Source: Acidobacteriaceae bacterium
GTDB taxonomy: Bacteria > Acidobacteriota > Terriglobia > Terriglobales > Acidobacteriaceae
DNA length: 26,450 bases
Direction of reading: 5' to 3'
NCBI GenBank assembly: GCA_031296355.1
Contig: JARLFX010000151.1
Span: 1 to 26,450 of the forward strand
Position numbers and translations under genes: made by a program. Positions 8,129 to 14,730 of the stretch are shown here, piece by piece (position 1 is the stretch's first letter; the number at the start of each line of letters is the position of its first letter). The notes under the pieces were generated by a model. The model saw nothing but the letters and a program-made list of their open reading frames with translations, was not told the origin of the DNA and did not search any database.

Positions 8129-8542
8129 TTAATTTGTCATTCTGAGCGCAGCGGAGGAATCTGCCTTTCTACGCAACGCTCTCAACTTCGGCCAAAACTT
8201 TATAAGAATTATTCCCGGGCACATAACAATTAGCGCCATCAGCACGTTCACACATCCAACCCAGAATGGAGCGGCATGAACTTCGCGTGAGAATAGCGCC
8301 GCATAAAGCCACACCACCCCGCCTCCAACACACAAAACAATTGTGCTGATGACGGCCCACCGATGACAAAGAAACAGCCCAATACCAATCCCTAACAATA
8401 GGATTGATGGAATCAGTGCAGGTCTCAGATTATGTCCGGATGGATACGATGCGCCCTTCCAGTTCATTGCCACTGTCGTTAGAACTAATATTGCGATACC
8501 GATGACATAAACCGCAATCAAACGACAAGCCCACTTAGCCAT
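8129..8542 (-). CDS. Small membrane protein of unknown function with repeat-derived C-terminus
   Basis: The 137-residue product has four likely transmembrane segments: about residues 7-27 (LIAVYVIGIAILVLTTVAM), 43-60 (ALIPSILLLGIGIGLFLC), 63-84 (AVISTIVLCVGGGVVWLYAALF) and 94-117 (GCVNVLMALIVMCPGIILIKFW). I do not recognise a family. The ATG is preceded by GGAG at 8 bases. The gene lies 24 bp after the beta-CASP nuclease stop on the same strand and could share its transcript. Base composition is visibly lower in GC and codon use is more mixed than in neighbours, which suggests recent acquisition. The last about 13 residues (ADSSAALRMTN) are translated from the interspersed repeat, so the original stop codon was probably lost when the element inserted. 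Confidence 0.65.
   Translation of the reverse strand: MAKWACRLIAVYVIGIAILVLTTVAMNWKGASYPSGHNLRPALIPSILLLGIGIGLFLCHRWAVISTIVLCVGGGVVWLYAALFSREVHAAPFWVGCVNVLMALIVMCPGIILIKFWPKLRALRRKADSSAALRMTN
8135..8172 (+). repeat. Interspersed GTCATTCTGAGC-type repeat, copy B
   Basis: The sequence TGTCATTCTGAGCGCAGCGG followed by AGGAATCTGCCTTTCTAC is the second copy of the element at 531-571. It lies at the junction of the convergent dGTPase and membrane protein genes. On the minus strand it encodes the last residues of that membrane protein (ADSSAALRMT), a translation often seen as a spurious protein tail where this repeat is read through. Confidence 0.75.
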
Positions 8543-8566
8543 ACCATGGTCTCCATTGCATTCCCT

Positions 8567-10018
8567 TTACCCAATCTCCACCCTATCTCCCCGTTTCGGC
8601 ACCACCACGTCCAGCTTGTACATCTTCTCGATCTCTGCCTTCAGCGCCATCTGCGCATCCAGCTCTCCGTGCACCAGAAACACCTTCTTCAGCGTCGGCA
8701 CAACCGGCTCCATCCACTTCAGCAGTTCGTGCTGGTCTGCATGGCCGCTCAGCGCATCAATGTTGTCCACCTGCGCCCGCAGCCTGAACGGCTCGCCGAA
8801 GATCGGAACCTCCGGCAGCTTCTGCAGCAGCTTGCTCCCCAGCGTATACGGAGCCTGATAGCCCGTAATCAGCACCAGGTTGCGCGGATCTTCAATGCTG
8901 TTCTTCAGGTGGTGCAGCACACGTCCCGCCTCGCACATGCCCGAGCTCGCAATCACGATAAACGGCATATGCAAGCCGTTCAGCGCCTTGCTCTCTTCCA
9001 CCGTCGTCAGATACTTCAGCCGTTTCCAGCCGAACGGATCTTCGGCCTTCGCAGAGAACGCCAGCGCGCCCTCATCCCACAACTCGGTGTGCTTCTGGAA
9101 GACCTGCGTCACTTTCACGCCCAGCGGGCTATCCACAAAGATCGGCATATCTGGAATCGCTTCCTCGTCGATCAGCTCATGCAGCAGCATCACCACCTGC
9201 TGCGTGCGCTCCACCGCAAACGCCGGCATCACAATGTGCCCGCCGTTCTGCGCCGTGCGATTCACGAGCTCCGCCAGCTTTTGCTTCACCGGCCCAATCG
9301 GCTCGTGAATTCGGTTTCCGTACGTGCTCTCCATGATTAGGTAATCCGCCACCGGCGCCGCATCAGGATCATGAATGATCGGCAGCAAACGCCTGCCCAC
9401 ATCGCCGGAGAAAAGCAGCCGCGTCGTCTGCCCCTTCTCGCGCCCCTCCACCAACACACACGTCGAGCCCAGCATGTGCCCTGCCTCAAACGTCGTCACC
9501 GTAAACCCCGCATCCGCCGTCGGCTTCACGCCCGCGATTGCCGAACCCAGCAGCGTCGGCGTATGTAGTTCCAGGGGCCGAAACAGCTTCAGCGTCTCCA
9601 CCGCATCCGCCGCCCCATACAGCGGCGGAATCGCCGGCTGCTCCGCAATGCCCACCGCCGTACGCCGGTGAAAGCGCTTGTTCACAAACTCTGCATCCGA
9701 CTCCTGGATGTGTGCGCTGTCCGCCAGCATCGGGTCGCACAGGTCGATCGTCGCCGGGGTGGCGTAGATCGCCCCGCGATAGCCCTGTTTTGCCAGCAGC
9801 GGCAGATCGCCCGAGTGGTCAATATGTGCGTGAGAAAGTACGACGGTACTTACTTCATTCGCCGGCAACGCCAGATGAGAATTGATCTCGTGCGCCTCTT
9901 CGCGTCTGCCCTGATAGAGCCCGCAGTCCAGCAGCACATTCTGTCCTGCACATTCAATATGGTGGCTTGATCCCGTTACGGTCTGCGCGGCGCCCCAGAA
10001 ATGCAAACGAATCGACAT
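8567..10018 (-). CDS. MBL-fold metallohydrolase with beta-CASP and RNA-specificity (RMMBL) domains
   Basis: The 483-residue protein has the architecture of CPSF73-like beta-CASP nucleases. Residues 1-200 are the metallo-beta-lactamase part with LSHAHIDHSG (H63, H65, D67, H68), AGHMLGS and LLFSGDVGR. The beta-CASP part follows: PAFAVERTQ, PIFVDSPLG and IASSGMCEAGR. The C-terminal RMMBL part has ALSGHADQHELLKW and FLVHGE. Bacterial members are presumed endo/exoribonucleases acting in the cytoplasm; the substrate here is unknown. Start ATG 10018 (SIRLHFWGAAQTVTGS) is chosen over an upstream in-frame codon at 10045 because a GGGAGAGA purine run lies about 10 bases before it and the family begins here. 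The membrane protein at 8129 follows closely. Confidence 0.9.
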   Translation of the reverse strand: MSIRLHFWGAAQTVTGSSHHIECAGQNVLLDCGLYQGRREEAHEINSHLALPANEVSTVVLSHAHIDHSGDLPLLAKQGYRGAIYATPATIDLCDPMLADSAHIQESDAEFVNKRFHRRTAVGIAEQPAIPPLYGAADAVETLKLFRPLELHTPTLLGSAIAGVKPTADAGFTVTTFEAGHMLGSTCVLVEGREKGQTTRLLFSGDVGRRLLPIIHDPDAAPVADYLIMESTYGNRIHEPIGPVKQKLAELVNRTAQNGGHIVMPAFAVERTQQVVMLLHELIDEEAIPDMPIFVDSPLGVKVTQVFQKHTELWDEGALAFSAKAEDPFGWKRLKYLTTVEESKALNGLHMPFIVIASSGMCEAGRVLHHLKNSIEDPRNLVLITGYQAPYTLGSKLLQKLPEVPIFGEPFRLRAQVDNIDALSGHADQHELLKWMEPVVPTLKKVFLVHGELDAQMALKAEIEKMYKLDVVVPKRGDRVEIG

Positions 10019-10166
10019 GCCTGTCTCTCTCCCTCTGCGCCCCATCCTTCATGCCGATGAGCACACAAAGAGAATCTTAGCCGTCGCCGCCGTTTTGCGC
10101 CGGTTAAATAAGAATGCAGAGCGCATTTTGAGTTACGCCCTGCATCCTGAAACTTTGAGTTGTCTA

Positions 10167-10274
10167 TTAGTCGTCGAACTGCGAGTCGTCGTCGTCCGAC
10201 GTACCGCGCATCGCTACCATCGCAGGCAAAAGAATCATTCCGACAAATGCCAGTGCCACTGCTAGATCAAGCAT
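10167..10274 (-). CDS. Small single-span membrane peptide, 35 residues
   Basis: The reading frame MLDLAVALAFVGMILLPAMV, then AMRGTSDDDDSQFDD, forms one hydrophobic helix (residues 3-22) followed by a short acidic tail. It is preceded by a near-perfect Shine-Dalgarno AGGGAGGG with a 5-base spacer, which is the main reason to call it. The frame is open further upstream, but that part is not hydrophobic and has no such site. I do not recognise a family. The size and shape recall KdpF-like peptides, but no kdp genes are nearby, so that comparison is not a claim. It lies 148 bp upstream of the nuclease gene on the same strand. Confidence 0.55.
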   Translation of the reverse strand: MLDLAVALAFVGMILLPAMVAMRGTSDDDDSQFDD

Positions 10275-10682
10275 GCGAACCCTCCCTGAATCGTTCCTGT
10301 CAGGAGCAACCCCACCGTACGGGTAGTCTCCTTGAATCGTCGCAAACGGGACGGGGGAGGAGGCGTTCCACTTCGGAACTTCCATTCCCTATTTGCTACA
10401 TCCACAATAGGTTCACGCTAACAGTTGCACACTCCCTCGAAGGTGCTAGTAACCATCATCTCTCGCACTACATGTCTTTCTTTTTTACGATGTGTCCAAA
10501 ATCACAGCAATAAAACGCATATAATCAATAACTTGCTCTAAAGACCATCGTATGAGCAATAATGCTCAGCAGTACCAAAGTCACCCATGTCCGAGGCATA
10601 GTAATACCCCTACCAGATACCAGTAACACAAAAGTGTTATCTGCCTCTGGCGTTGTGGTTTGGTTTTGGATCGAATTGCGCC
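10275..10682. other. Intergenic region, AT-richer, leader of the small peptide and 3' flank of the LuxR gene
   Basis: About 400 bases without a convincing gene, much richer in A+T than the surroundings between roughly 10390 and 10670. It must hold the promoter of the small peptide gene. Small inverted repeats are visible: TCCTG-T-CAGGA at 10295-10305, GTTCC-acttc-GGAAC at 10364-10378 and TAACAC-aaaa-GTGTTA at 10624-10639. The last lies about 45 bases after the LuxR-gene stop but has no T-run, so it is not called a terminator. I cannot assign a riboswitch class. Confidence 0.5.
10280..10287 (-). promoter_or_regulatory. Strong ribosome binding site that sets the start of the 35-residue peptide
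   Basis: On the minus strand the site reads AGGGAGGG, five bases before ATG 10274. It is stronger than the sites of most genes in the window, several of which have none visible. Confidence 0.6.
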
Positions 10683-11444
10683 TTAGACTCTGGCCAGCTT
10701 CTCCACGCCTTCCACATCCTCTTTTGACACCAGGTGGTGTTGGATGCAGTACAGCGCCAGTTCCAGCCGGTCAGACACACCCAGCTTGTCGTAAATCTTC
10801 CGCAGATAGTTCTTGATCACTTGCTCCGTCGTTCCTACCTGGTCCGCGATCTCGCGATTGCGCATGCCCCGCGAAATACAGCTGATGATCACCAGTTCTT
10901 TCGGCGAAAGCCTTGGCCGCGGCTTCTCATCCGCCGCCGGTTCGCTGCCATGCGTACGGTAGGCCTCGATCACCCAACTCACCGAACGGTTGTCGATCCA
11001 TGTCTCCCCTGCTGCAATCTTGCGCACGCACTTCAGCAGCAGATCCGGCGCAATCGAGCGCGGAATCACCCCGCGCACCCCGCGCCGGTATAGCTCTACG
11101 GTAGCGGCCTCGTCGATCTCCACCACCTGCACAATCACCTTGGTCTCCGGCGCCAGCCGCGCCAGCTCCGGCAACACCACCGCCGCGCTTGTAATCAGCC
11201 CAGACTCGATCACCACCACGTCCGCAGCAGTCTCCCGCAGCGTCTGCTCCAGCGACTTCAGGCTGTCTGCCTGCCCCACCACGCGCATCTCGCCCTCCAG
11301 TCCGAATACCTTGCGCATGCCCACTCGATAGATCGCCTGCGAATCCGCAAGAACAATGCGGATCTCTTTTGCTGGGCCTTTCTCGGGATGTGTTCGTGGA
11401 GTCGTCTGCGCTGCGGCAGGTTCCGATGGTGCGGCTTTAGTCAT
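10683..11444 (-). CDS. LuxR/NarL-family transcriptional regulator with degenerate receiver domain
   Basis: The 253-residue protein has a disordered N-terminus (1-27), a receiver-like domain (28-150) and a NarL/LuxR HTH (about 176-240: LSPKELVIISCISRGMRNRE, then IADQVGTTEQVIKNYLRKIY). In the receiver the usual phospho-acceptor Asp is E80 in DVVVIESGL, the N-terminal acidic pair is reduced to one Asp (VLADSQ), and the switch Thr and conserved Lys positions read VIVQV and VIPRS. It is therefore unlikely to be controlled by ordinary phosphorylation; Glu may mimic the phosphorylated state. Start ATG 11444 is chosen because it follows the PilZ stop (11452) by 7 bases; the frame also opens at 11477, overlapping PilZ. 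It probably forms an operon with the PilZ gene. Confidence 0.85.
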   Translation of the reverse strand: MTKAAPSEPAAAQTTPRTHPEKGPAKEIRIVLADSQAIYRVGMRKVFGLEGEMRVVGQADSLKSLEQTLRETAADVVVIESGLITSAAVVLPELARLAPETKVIVQVVEIDEAATVELYRRGVRGVIPRSIAPDLLLKCVRKIAAGETWIDNRSVSWVIEAYRTHGSEPAADEKPRPRLSPKELVIISCISRGMRNREIADQVGTTEQVIKNYLRKIYDKLGVSDRLELALYCIQHHLVSKEDVEGVEKLARV

Positions 11445-11451
11445 GGATGTG

Positions 11452-11808
11452 TCACGCCTCAAACGTGTAGCTATCAATCATGACGGCAGAGGCTTTGCGG
11501 TCTCCATCCGTTTGCTCATGCCGGATCACGTGTCCGACGCAATGCACAGTAACATCCGCATCGGTCCCAAGTACAGCCGCCGGAATCGCCAGGGTAAAAT
11601 CCACACCTGCATTGATCTCCAGCGTCAGGTCTGAAACCACCAGCACGCCCTTGGCAGACATATTCTCCGTCGTCGCGTCCACTTCTCCACCAGCCGTCTG
11701 CAGACGGACCGGCAGCTTCAGCGGAAAACGAACGGATGTCCTTACAGCTTCTGCCGGATCCCCTGCCTGTACCTGGCCGGTAGTCGAAATGTGTGTGTCA
11801 TCATGCAC
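11452..11808 (-). CDS. PilZ domain protein (c-di-GMP effector)
   Basis: The 118-residue protein is essentially one PilZ domain. The c-di-GMP binding signature is intact: RTSVR (R23, R27; RxxxR) followed by FPLKLPVRL, and NMSAKG (N49, S51, G54; [D/N]xSxxG). Single-domain PilZ proteins bind c-di-GMP in the cytoplasm and act through protein partners. The start is GTG 11808 (MHDDTHISTT); nearby ATGs are out of frame, and AGG lies about 8 bases upstream. The LuxR-type regulator gene begins 7 bases after its stop, so PilZ may act together with that regulator. This link is inferred from position only. A 202-bp gap with the rplS terminator separates it from rplS, so it must have its own promoter. Confidence 0.88.
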   Translation of the reverse strand: MHDDTHISTTGQVQAGDPAEAVRTSVRFPLKLPVRLQTAGGEVDATTENMSAKGVLVVSDLTLEINAGVDFTLAIPAAVLGTDADVTVHCVGHVIRHEQTDGDRKASAVMIDSYTFEA

Positions 11809-11955
11809 TGTGACCTGCCAATAAACAACTTAACGGCAATCTGCCGGAACGCAAGCGCGCTTTATTTGGAAATTTGCACAAGCGTAGCACAATGGTAATA
11901 CTTCACTACACCAAATTGAGCCCGTTCTTTAGCTGGACCTGGGAGGTTCCACACT

Positions 11956-11983
11956 AAAAGGCCGCCGGGAGCCCGACGGCCTT
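11956..11983 (-). terminator. Rho-independent terminator of rplS
   Basis: On the minus strand the sequence AAGGCCG-T-CGGG-CT-CCCG-G-CGGCCTT forms an 11-bp GC-rich stem with one mismatch and is followed by TTTT (the last stem bases included). It lies 27 bases after the rplS stop codon and closes the trmD-rplS unit. Confidence 0.8.
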
Positions 11984-12010
11984 CAAAACCATGATACTGC
12001 CGGAGCGGTA

Positions 12011-12418
12011 CTAAACCCCTGCTGGCTGGGCGTTCTTCTGTGACTGGAGTGCTGCGGCGCGCGCGGCCTTGGTATCCACCTCGCGCAGTCGTGCAGCCTT
12101 CCCGCGCAGAGCACGCAGATAAAACAGTTTGGAGCGGCGGACTTCATACGACCGGATCTTCTCGACCTTGTCCACTACCTTCGAATTGAATGGGAAGATG
12201 CGCTCGACGCCCTGGCCGAAGCTCATCTTGCGCACGGTAAACGTGCCCTGTGGGCCAAGCTTCTTCGCGATCACGATGCCTTCAAAAGCCTGGAGGCGCT
12301 CTTTATCGCCTTCCTTGATCTTGACCTGCACGCGCACGGTATCGCCGGCACTAAAATCTGGGAGATCGGTCCGCTGTAGTTTCGCGGCCAGTTTCTGCAT
12401 GATTGGATGGATTGACAT
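12011..12418 (-). CDS. rplS: 50S ribosomal protein L19
   Basis: The 135-residue protein shows the L19 core: [51 protein letters not shown] and [21 protein letters not shown]19 sits at the 30S-50S interface. ATG 12418 is chosen over the longer frame because it has AGGAAA about 8 bases upstream and begins with the family-typical SIHPIMQKL. The C-terminus is extended by an Ala/Gln-rich tail. It follows trmD by 90 bases and has a terminator after it. In most bacteria rplS is the last gene of rpsP-rimM-trmD-rplS; here the first half of that operon is 7 kb away. Confidence 0.97.
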   Translation of the reverse strand: MSIHPIMQKLAAKLQRTDLPDFSAGDTVRVQVKIKEGDKERLQAFEGIVIAKKLGPQGTFTVRKMSFGQGVERIFPFNSKVVDKVEKIRSYEVRRSKLFYLRALRGKAARLREVDTKAARAAALQSQKNAQPAGV

Positions 12419-12508
12419 TGCAACTTTCCTGTGTGAATTTCGAATCTTTAGTTTACACAAATTCGCGCAGAATTGCTGCACTTTGTGTGCCATACCTGCG
12501 TTTCCGAG

Positions 12509-13330
12509 CTATTCCCTGCCTTTTTCCAGCCGCTGCAGCAACTTCCGCTCCACCGCCGTCAGCTTTGCTCCTTCCAGCAGATCGGGCCGGTTCCGCCACG
12601 TCTTTTCCAGGGCCTGCTCCCTGCGCCACTTCCGGATCGCTGCATGGTCGCCCCCCGCCAGCACCTCCGGCACGATCACCCCGCGAAACTCCGCCGGACG
12701 CGTGTAGTGCGGATAGTCCAGTAGCCCGCCCGCTCCTGAAGTCGCTCGCGGCACTCCGTCCGCCGTCTTCTCCCCGGCATCCAGTTCGCTGTCGCTCTGC
12801 CCAAAGCTCTCGTACCGCGAAGAATCCGCATTCCCCAACACACCCGGCAGCAGCCGCACTACCGCGTCCACAACCACCGCCGCACCCAGTTCCCCGCCGC
12901 TCAGTACATAGTCGCCAATCGAGAGCTCGCGGTCGCACAGTAGCTCGTTCACCCGCTCATCCACGCCCTCGTAGCGCCCGCACAGCAGCACCACGCGCTC
13001 CACCTGCGCCAGCTCCCGTGCTACCGTCTGGGTAAACCGCCGCCCCTGTGCCGAAAGCAGCACCACCGTCTCGCGCTTCGCATCGCGCGCCGCCTTCTCC
13101 GTGATGCCGATGGCCTCCGCCGCCTCAAAGATCGGTTGCGGCTTCAGCACCATCCCCTCGCCGCCGCCAAATGGCCGGTCGTCTACCGTCTTGTGCCGGT
13201 CATGCGTAAACTGCCGCAGATCGTGCACCCCGATCTCCACGATCTCCTCATCCACGGCACGGCTCAGTACGCCATGGGCAAACGGCGACGCGAAGAACTC
13301 CGGGAAGATGGTCAGAATATCGAACCGCAT
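12509..13330 (-). CDS. trmD: tRNA (guanine-37-N1)-methyltransferase
   Basis: TrmD methylates G37 next to the anticodon with SAM and prevents frameshifting. The start MRFDILTIFPEFF, DRPFGGGEGMVL (residues 51-62), LCGRYEGVDERV (116-127) and SIGDYVLSGGELGA (137-150) form the SPOUT knot; LLDYPHYTRPAEF (203-215) and IRKWRREQALEKTW follow. At 273 residues it is longer than the usual 240-255, because about 22-25 residues (about 178-201, Asp/Glu/Gly-rich) are inserted in the interdomain linker. By eye, E. coli Asp169, the proposed catalytic base in EDSF, aligns with E174 in YESF, while Arg154 is kept as R159. The gene lies 59 bp after a small membrane protein gene and upstream of rplS. Confidence 0.95.
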   Translation of the reverse strand: MRFDILTIFPEFFASPFAHGVLSRAVDEEIVEIGVHDLRQFTHDRHKTVDDRPFGGGEGMVLKPQPIFEAAEAIGITEKAARDAKRETVVLLSAQGRRFTQTVARELAQVERVVLLCGRYEGVDERVNELLCDRELSIGDYVLSGGELGAAVVVDAVVRLLPGVLGNADSSRYESFGQSDSELDAGEKTADGVPRATSGAGGLLDYPHYTRPAEFRGVIVPEVLAGGDHAAIRKWRREQALEKTWRNRPDLLEGAKLTAVERKLLQRLEKGRE

Positions 13331-13389
13331 ACAGCTTCCATCATACGGTCTATAGCAGCAGAATCCGTCCTGTCCGTTGCGGCAATTCG

Positions 13390-13608
13390 CTACCGGGCGG
13401 TCGATGTAGGCGGCTTCTGGTAGTGTCTTATCCGCGGTAGCTGTGACAAATCGATACTGAAGATATACACCAGCAGAGCAATCGCCATCAGAATGGCGCC
13501 GACCCAGAATCCCCAGTGAAGATGTGCTCTCTTCCAGTAGGGCCGTGGCTCATGATGGTTCTTCTCGTGCAGCAGGTTATTTTCCTGATTGTTCTCTGTC
13601 TCACTCAT
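13390..13608 (-). CDS. Small single-span membrane protein of unknown function
   Basis: The 72-residue product has a hydrophilic, Asn/His/Glu-rich N-terminus (SETENNQENNLLHEKNHHE), the motif PYWKRAHLHWGFWVG, a transmembrane helix (about residues 36-54, VGAILMAIALLVYIFS) and a short basic tail. I have a memory of similar YWKRAH..W.FWVG proteins in acidobacterial genomes, but no function is known to me. ATG 13608 is preferred because GGAG lies 7-8 bases upstream; an in-frame ATG at 13629 would add seven residues. It is 59 bp upstream of trmD and 95 bp after the SGNH hydrolase, all on the same strand, so trmD may depend on transcription from here. Confidence 0.7.
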   Translation of the reverse strand: MSETENNQENNLLHEKNHHEPRPYWKRAHLHWGFWVGAILMAIALLVYIFSIDLSQLPRIRHYQKPPTSTAR

Positions 13609-13703
13609 TGGCCTGCTCCATGCGCGCATCTGGAAATATCCTCAGCGCATCCGCTCTAGCTTTTCATCCCCCGCGCAAATATGATGTTCAATTTGGCTCA
13701 CAT

Positions 13704-14642
13704 CTACGGTCGGTGAATCAATTCCCCCGCCGTCGCTGCGTCATACCATGTGCAATGCGTCGGCGGAGCCGGCGGCTTATCCGCCAGGATCACCCGCACC
13801 ACATCCTGCGCCAGCAGAAAAGCCCCAGCTTCATTCGGATGCACGCCGCCCTTATACAGCAGCGTCGCGTCATAGCTCTTCGGGTTGCAGATCGTGTCCA
13901 CCACCGCATACTTCGGATAGTGCCCGTCGATAAACTGCGCCAGCAGTTGCGATGTCGCGTCGAACCGCGGCAGCACCTCATCCGGAAAGTGATACGTCTC
14001 CGCCAGATACTTCTCATTTGGAAAATCAATCAGCACAATCCGCGCCTTCGGTGCCCGTGCGTGAATCATCGCCAGCAGCTGGTCGTAGTGCTCCTCATAC
14101 TGTTGCACAACGTCTGCAATCGGATGCTTCAGGTTCTTCACCACCCGGCTGTCATTCGTCCCGATGTACACCGTCACCAGCGTCGCCTCCACCGGCAGAT
14201 ACGGCAGCTCGTCTGCAATAATCCGCTCCACATGCGCGCCGCCGATGCCCAGGTTCATGAAGTGCCCGGCAACGCCCGCCTTGCGCAGCGCCAGCGCCGT
14301 CAATATCGCATAGCTCTGCCCCTCCGGGCAGAACGATGCAATGTCCACCGGATGCGCCGGAAACGCCGCACAATTCTGCTTGATGCCCACTCCATAGGTA
14401 ATGCTGTCACCCATTGCCACATACAGCCCCGCAGGCGCTGGCGTAGATGGCAGCACCTGCGCACTCGCATGCTCCGGCGTCACCACGCCCTCGCGGCTCA
14501 CGGCCCACGGCGCAACCGCCGGTAGCTTCGCAGCAACCGGAGCAACAGTCGGCGCGGGCCCTATCGCAGTCTGCGCCTGCGCAGCACTCGCCGCATACAG
14601 CCCCACTGACAGCAACAAAGCCGCAGCTAAAACTTTCACCAT
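13704..14642 (-). CDS. Exported SGNH/GDSL-family hydrolase
   Basis: The 312-residue protein begins with a Sec signal peptide (MVKVLAAALLLSVGLYAASA) and an Ala/Pro-rich linker up to about residue 70. The SGNH domain shows block I GDSITYG (S80), LGIGG (about 131-135), block III YIGTNDS (161-165) and block V GGVHPNEAG (H268). The usual block V is DxxHPN, but the Asp position here is G265, so the classic triad would be incomplete and another acidic residue or a Ser-His dyad must serve. Such enzymes de-acylate polysaccharides, peptidoglycan or lipids; the substrate is unknown. ATG 14642 is supported by AGGAG 7 bases upstream; a TTG at 14645 is in frame. It lies 88 bp after the GGDEF-EAL gene on the same strand. 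Confidence 0.87.
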   Translation of the reverse strand: MVKVLAAALLLSVGLYAASAAQAQTAIGPAPTVAPVAAKLPAVAPWAVSREGVVTPEHASAQVLPSTPAPAGLYVAMGDSITYGVGIKQNCAAFPAHPVDIASFCPEGQSYAILTALALRKAGVAGHFMNLGIGGAHVERIIADELPYLPVEATLVTVYIGTNDSRVVKNLKHPIADVVQQYEEHYDQLLAMIHARAPKARIVLIDFPNEKYLAETYHFPDEVLPRFDATSQLLAQFIDGHYPKYAVVDTICNPKSYDATLLYKGGVHPNEAGAFLLAQDVVRVILADKPPAPPTHCTWYDAATAGELIHRP

Positions 14643-14730
14643 CAAACTCCTGGATTAGAAAATTCCCGAATCACGAGACTGCGCCATTCTATAAGAAGTC
14701 GTATCCCGCCCGCTGTCTGCGCACACGCCT

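Noticed and set aside
8546..9340. Plus-strand frame of 264 codons antisense to the beta-CASP nuclease
   Set aside because: Composition (His, Arg, Leu, Gln) is that of an antisense shadow; the nuclease reading is unambiguous.
10624..10639. Hairpin TAACAC-aaaa-GTGTTA as terminator of the LuxR gene
   Set aside because: AT-rich stem without a following T-run on the minus strand; kept only as a note in the intergenic entry.
13524..14525. Plus-strand frame of 333 codons across the small membrane and SGNH genes
   Set aside because: Arg/His/Leu-rich product with no motif; the minus-strand genes have signal peptide, SGNH motifs and ribosome sites.
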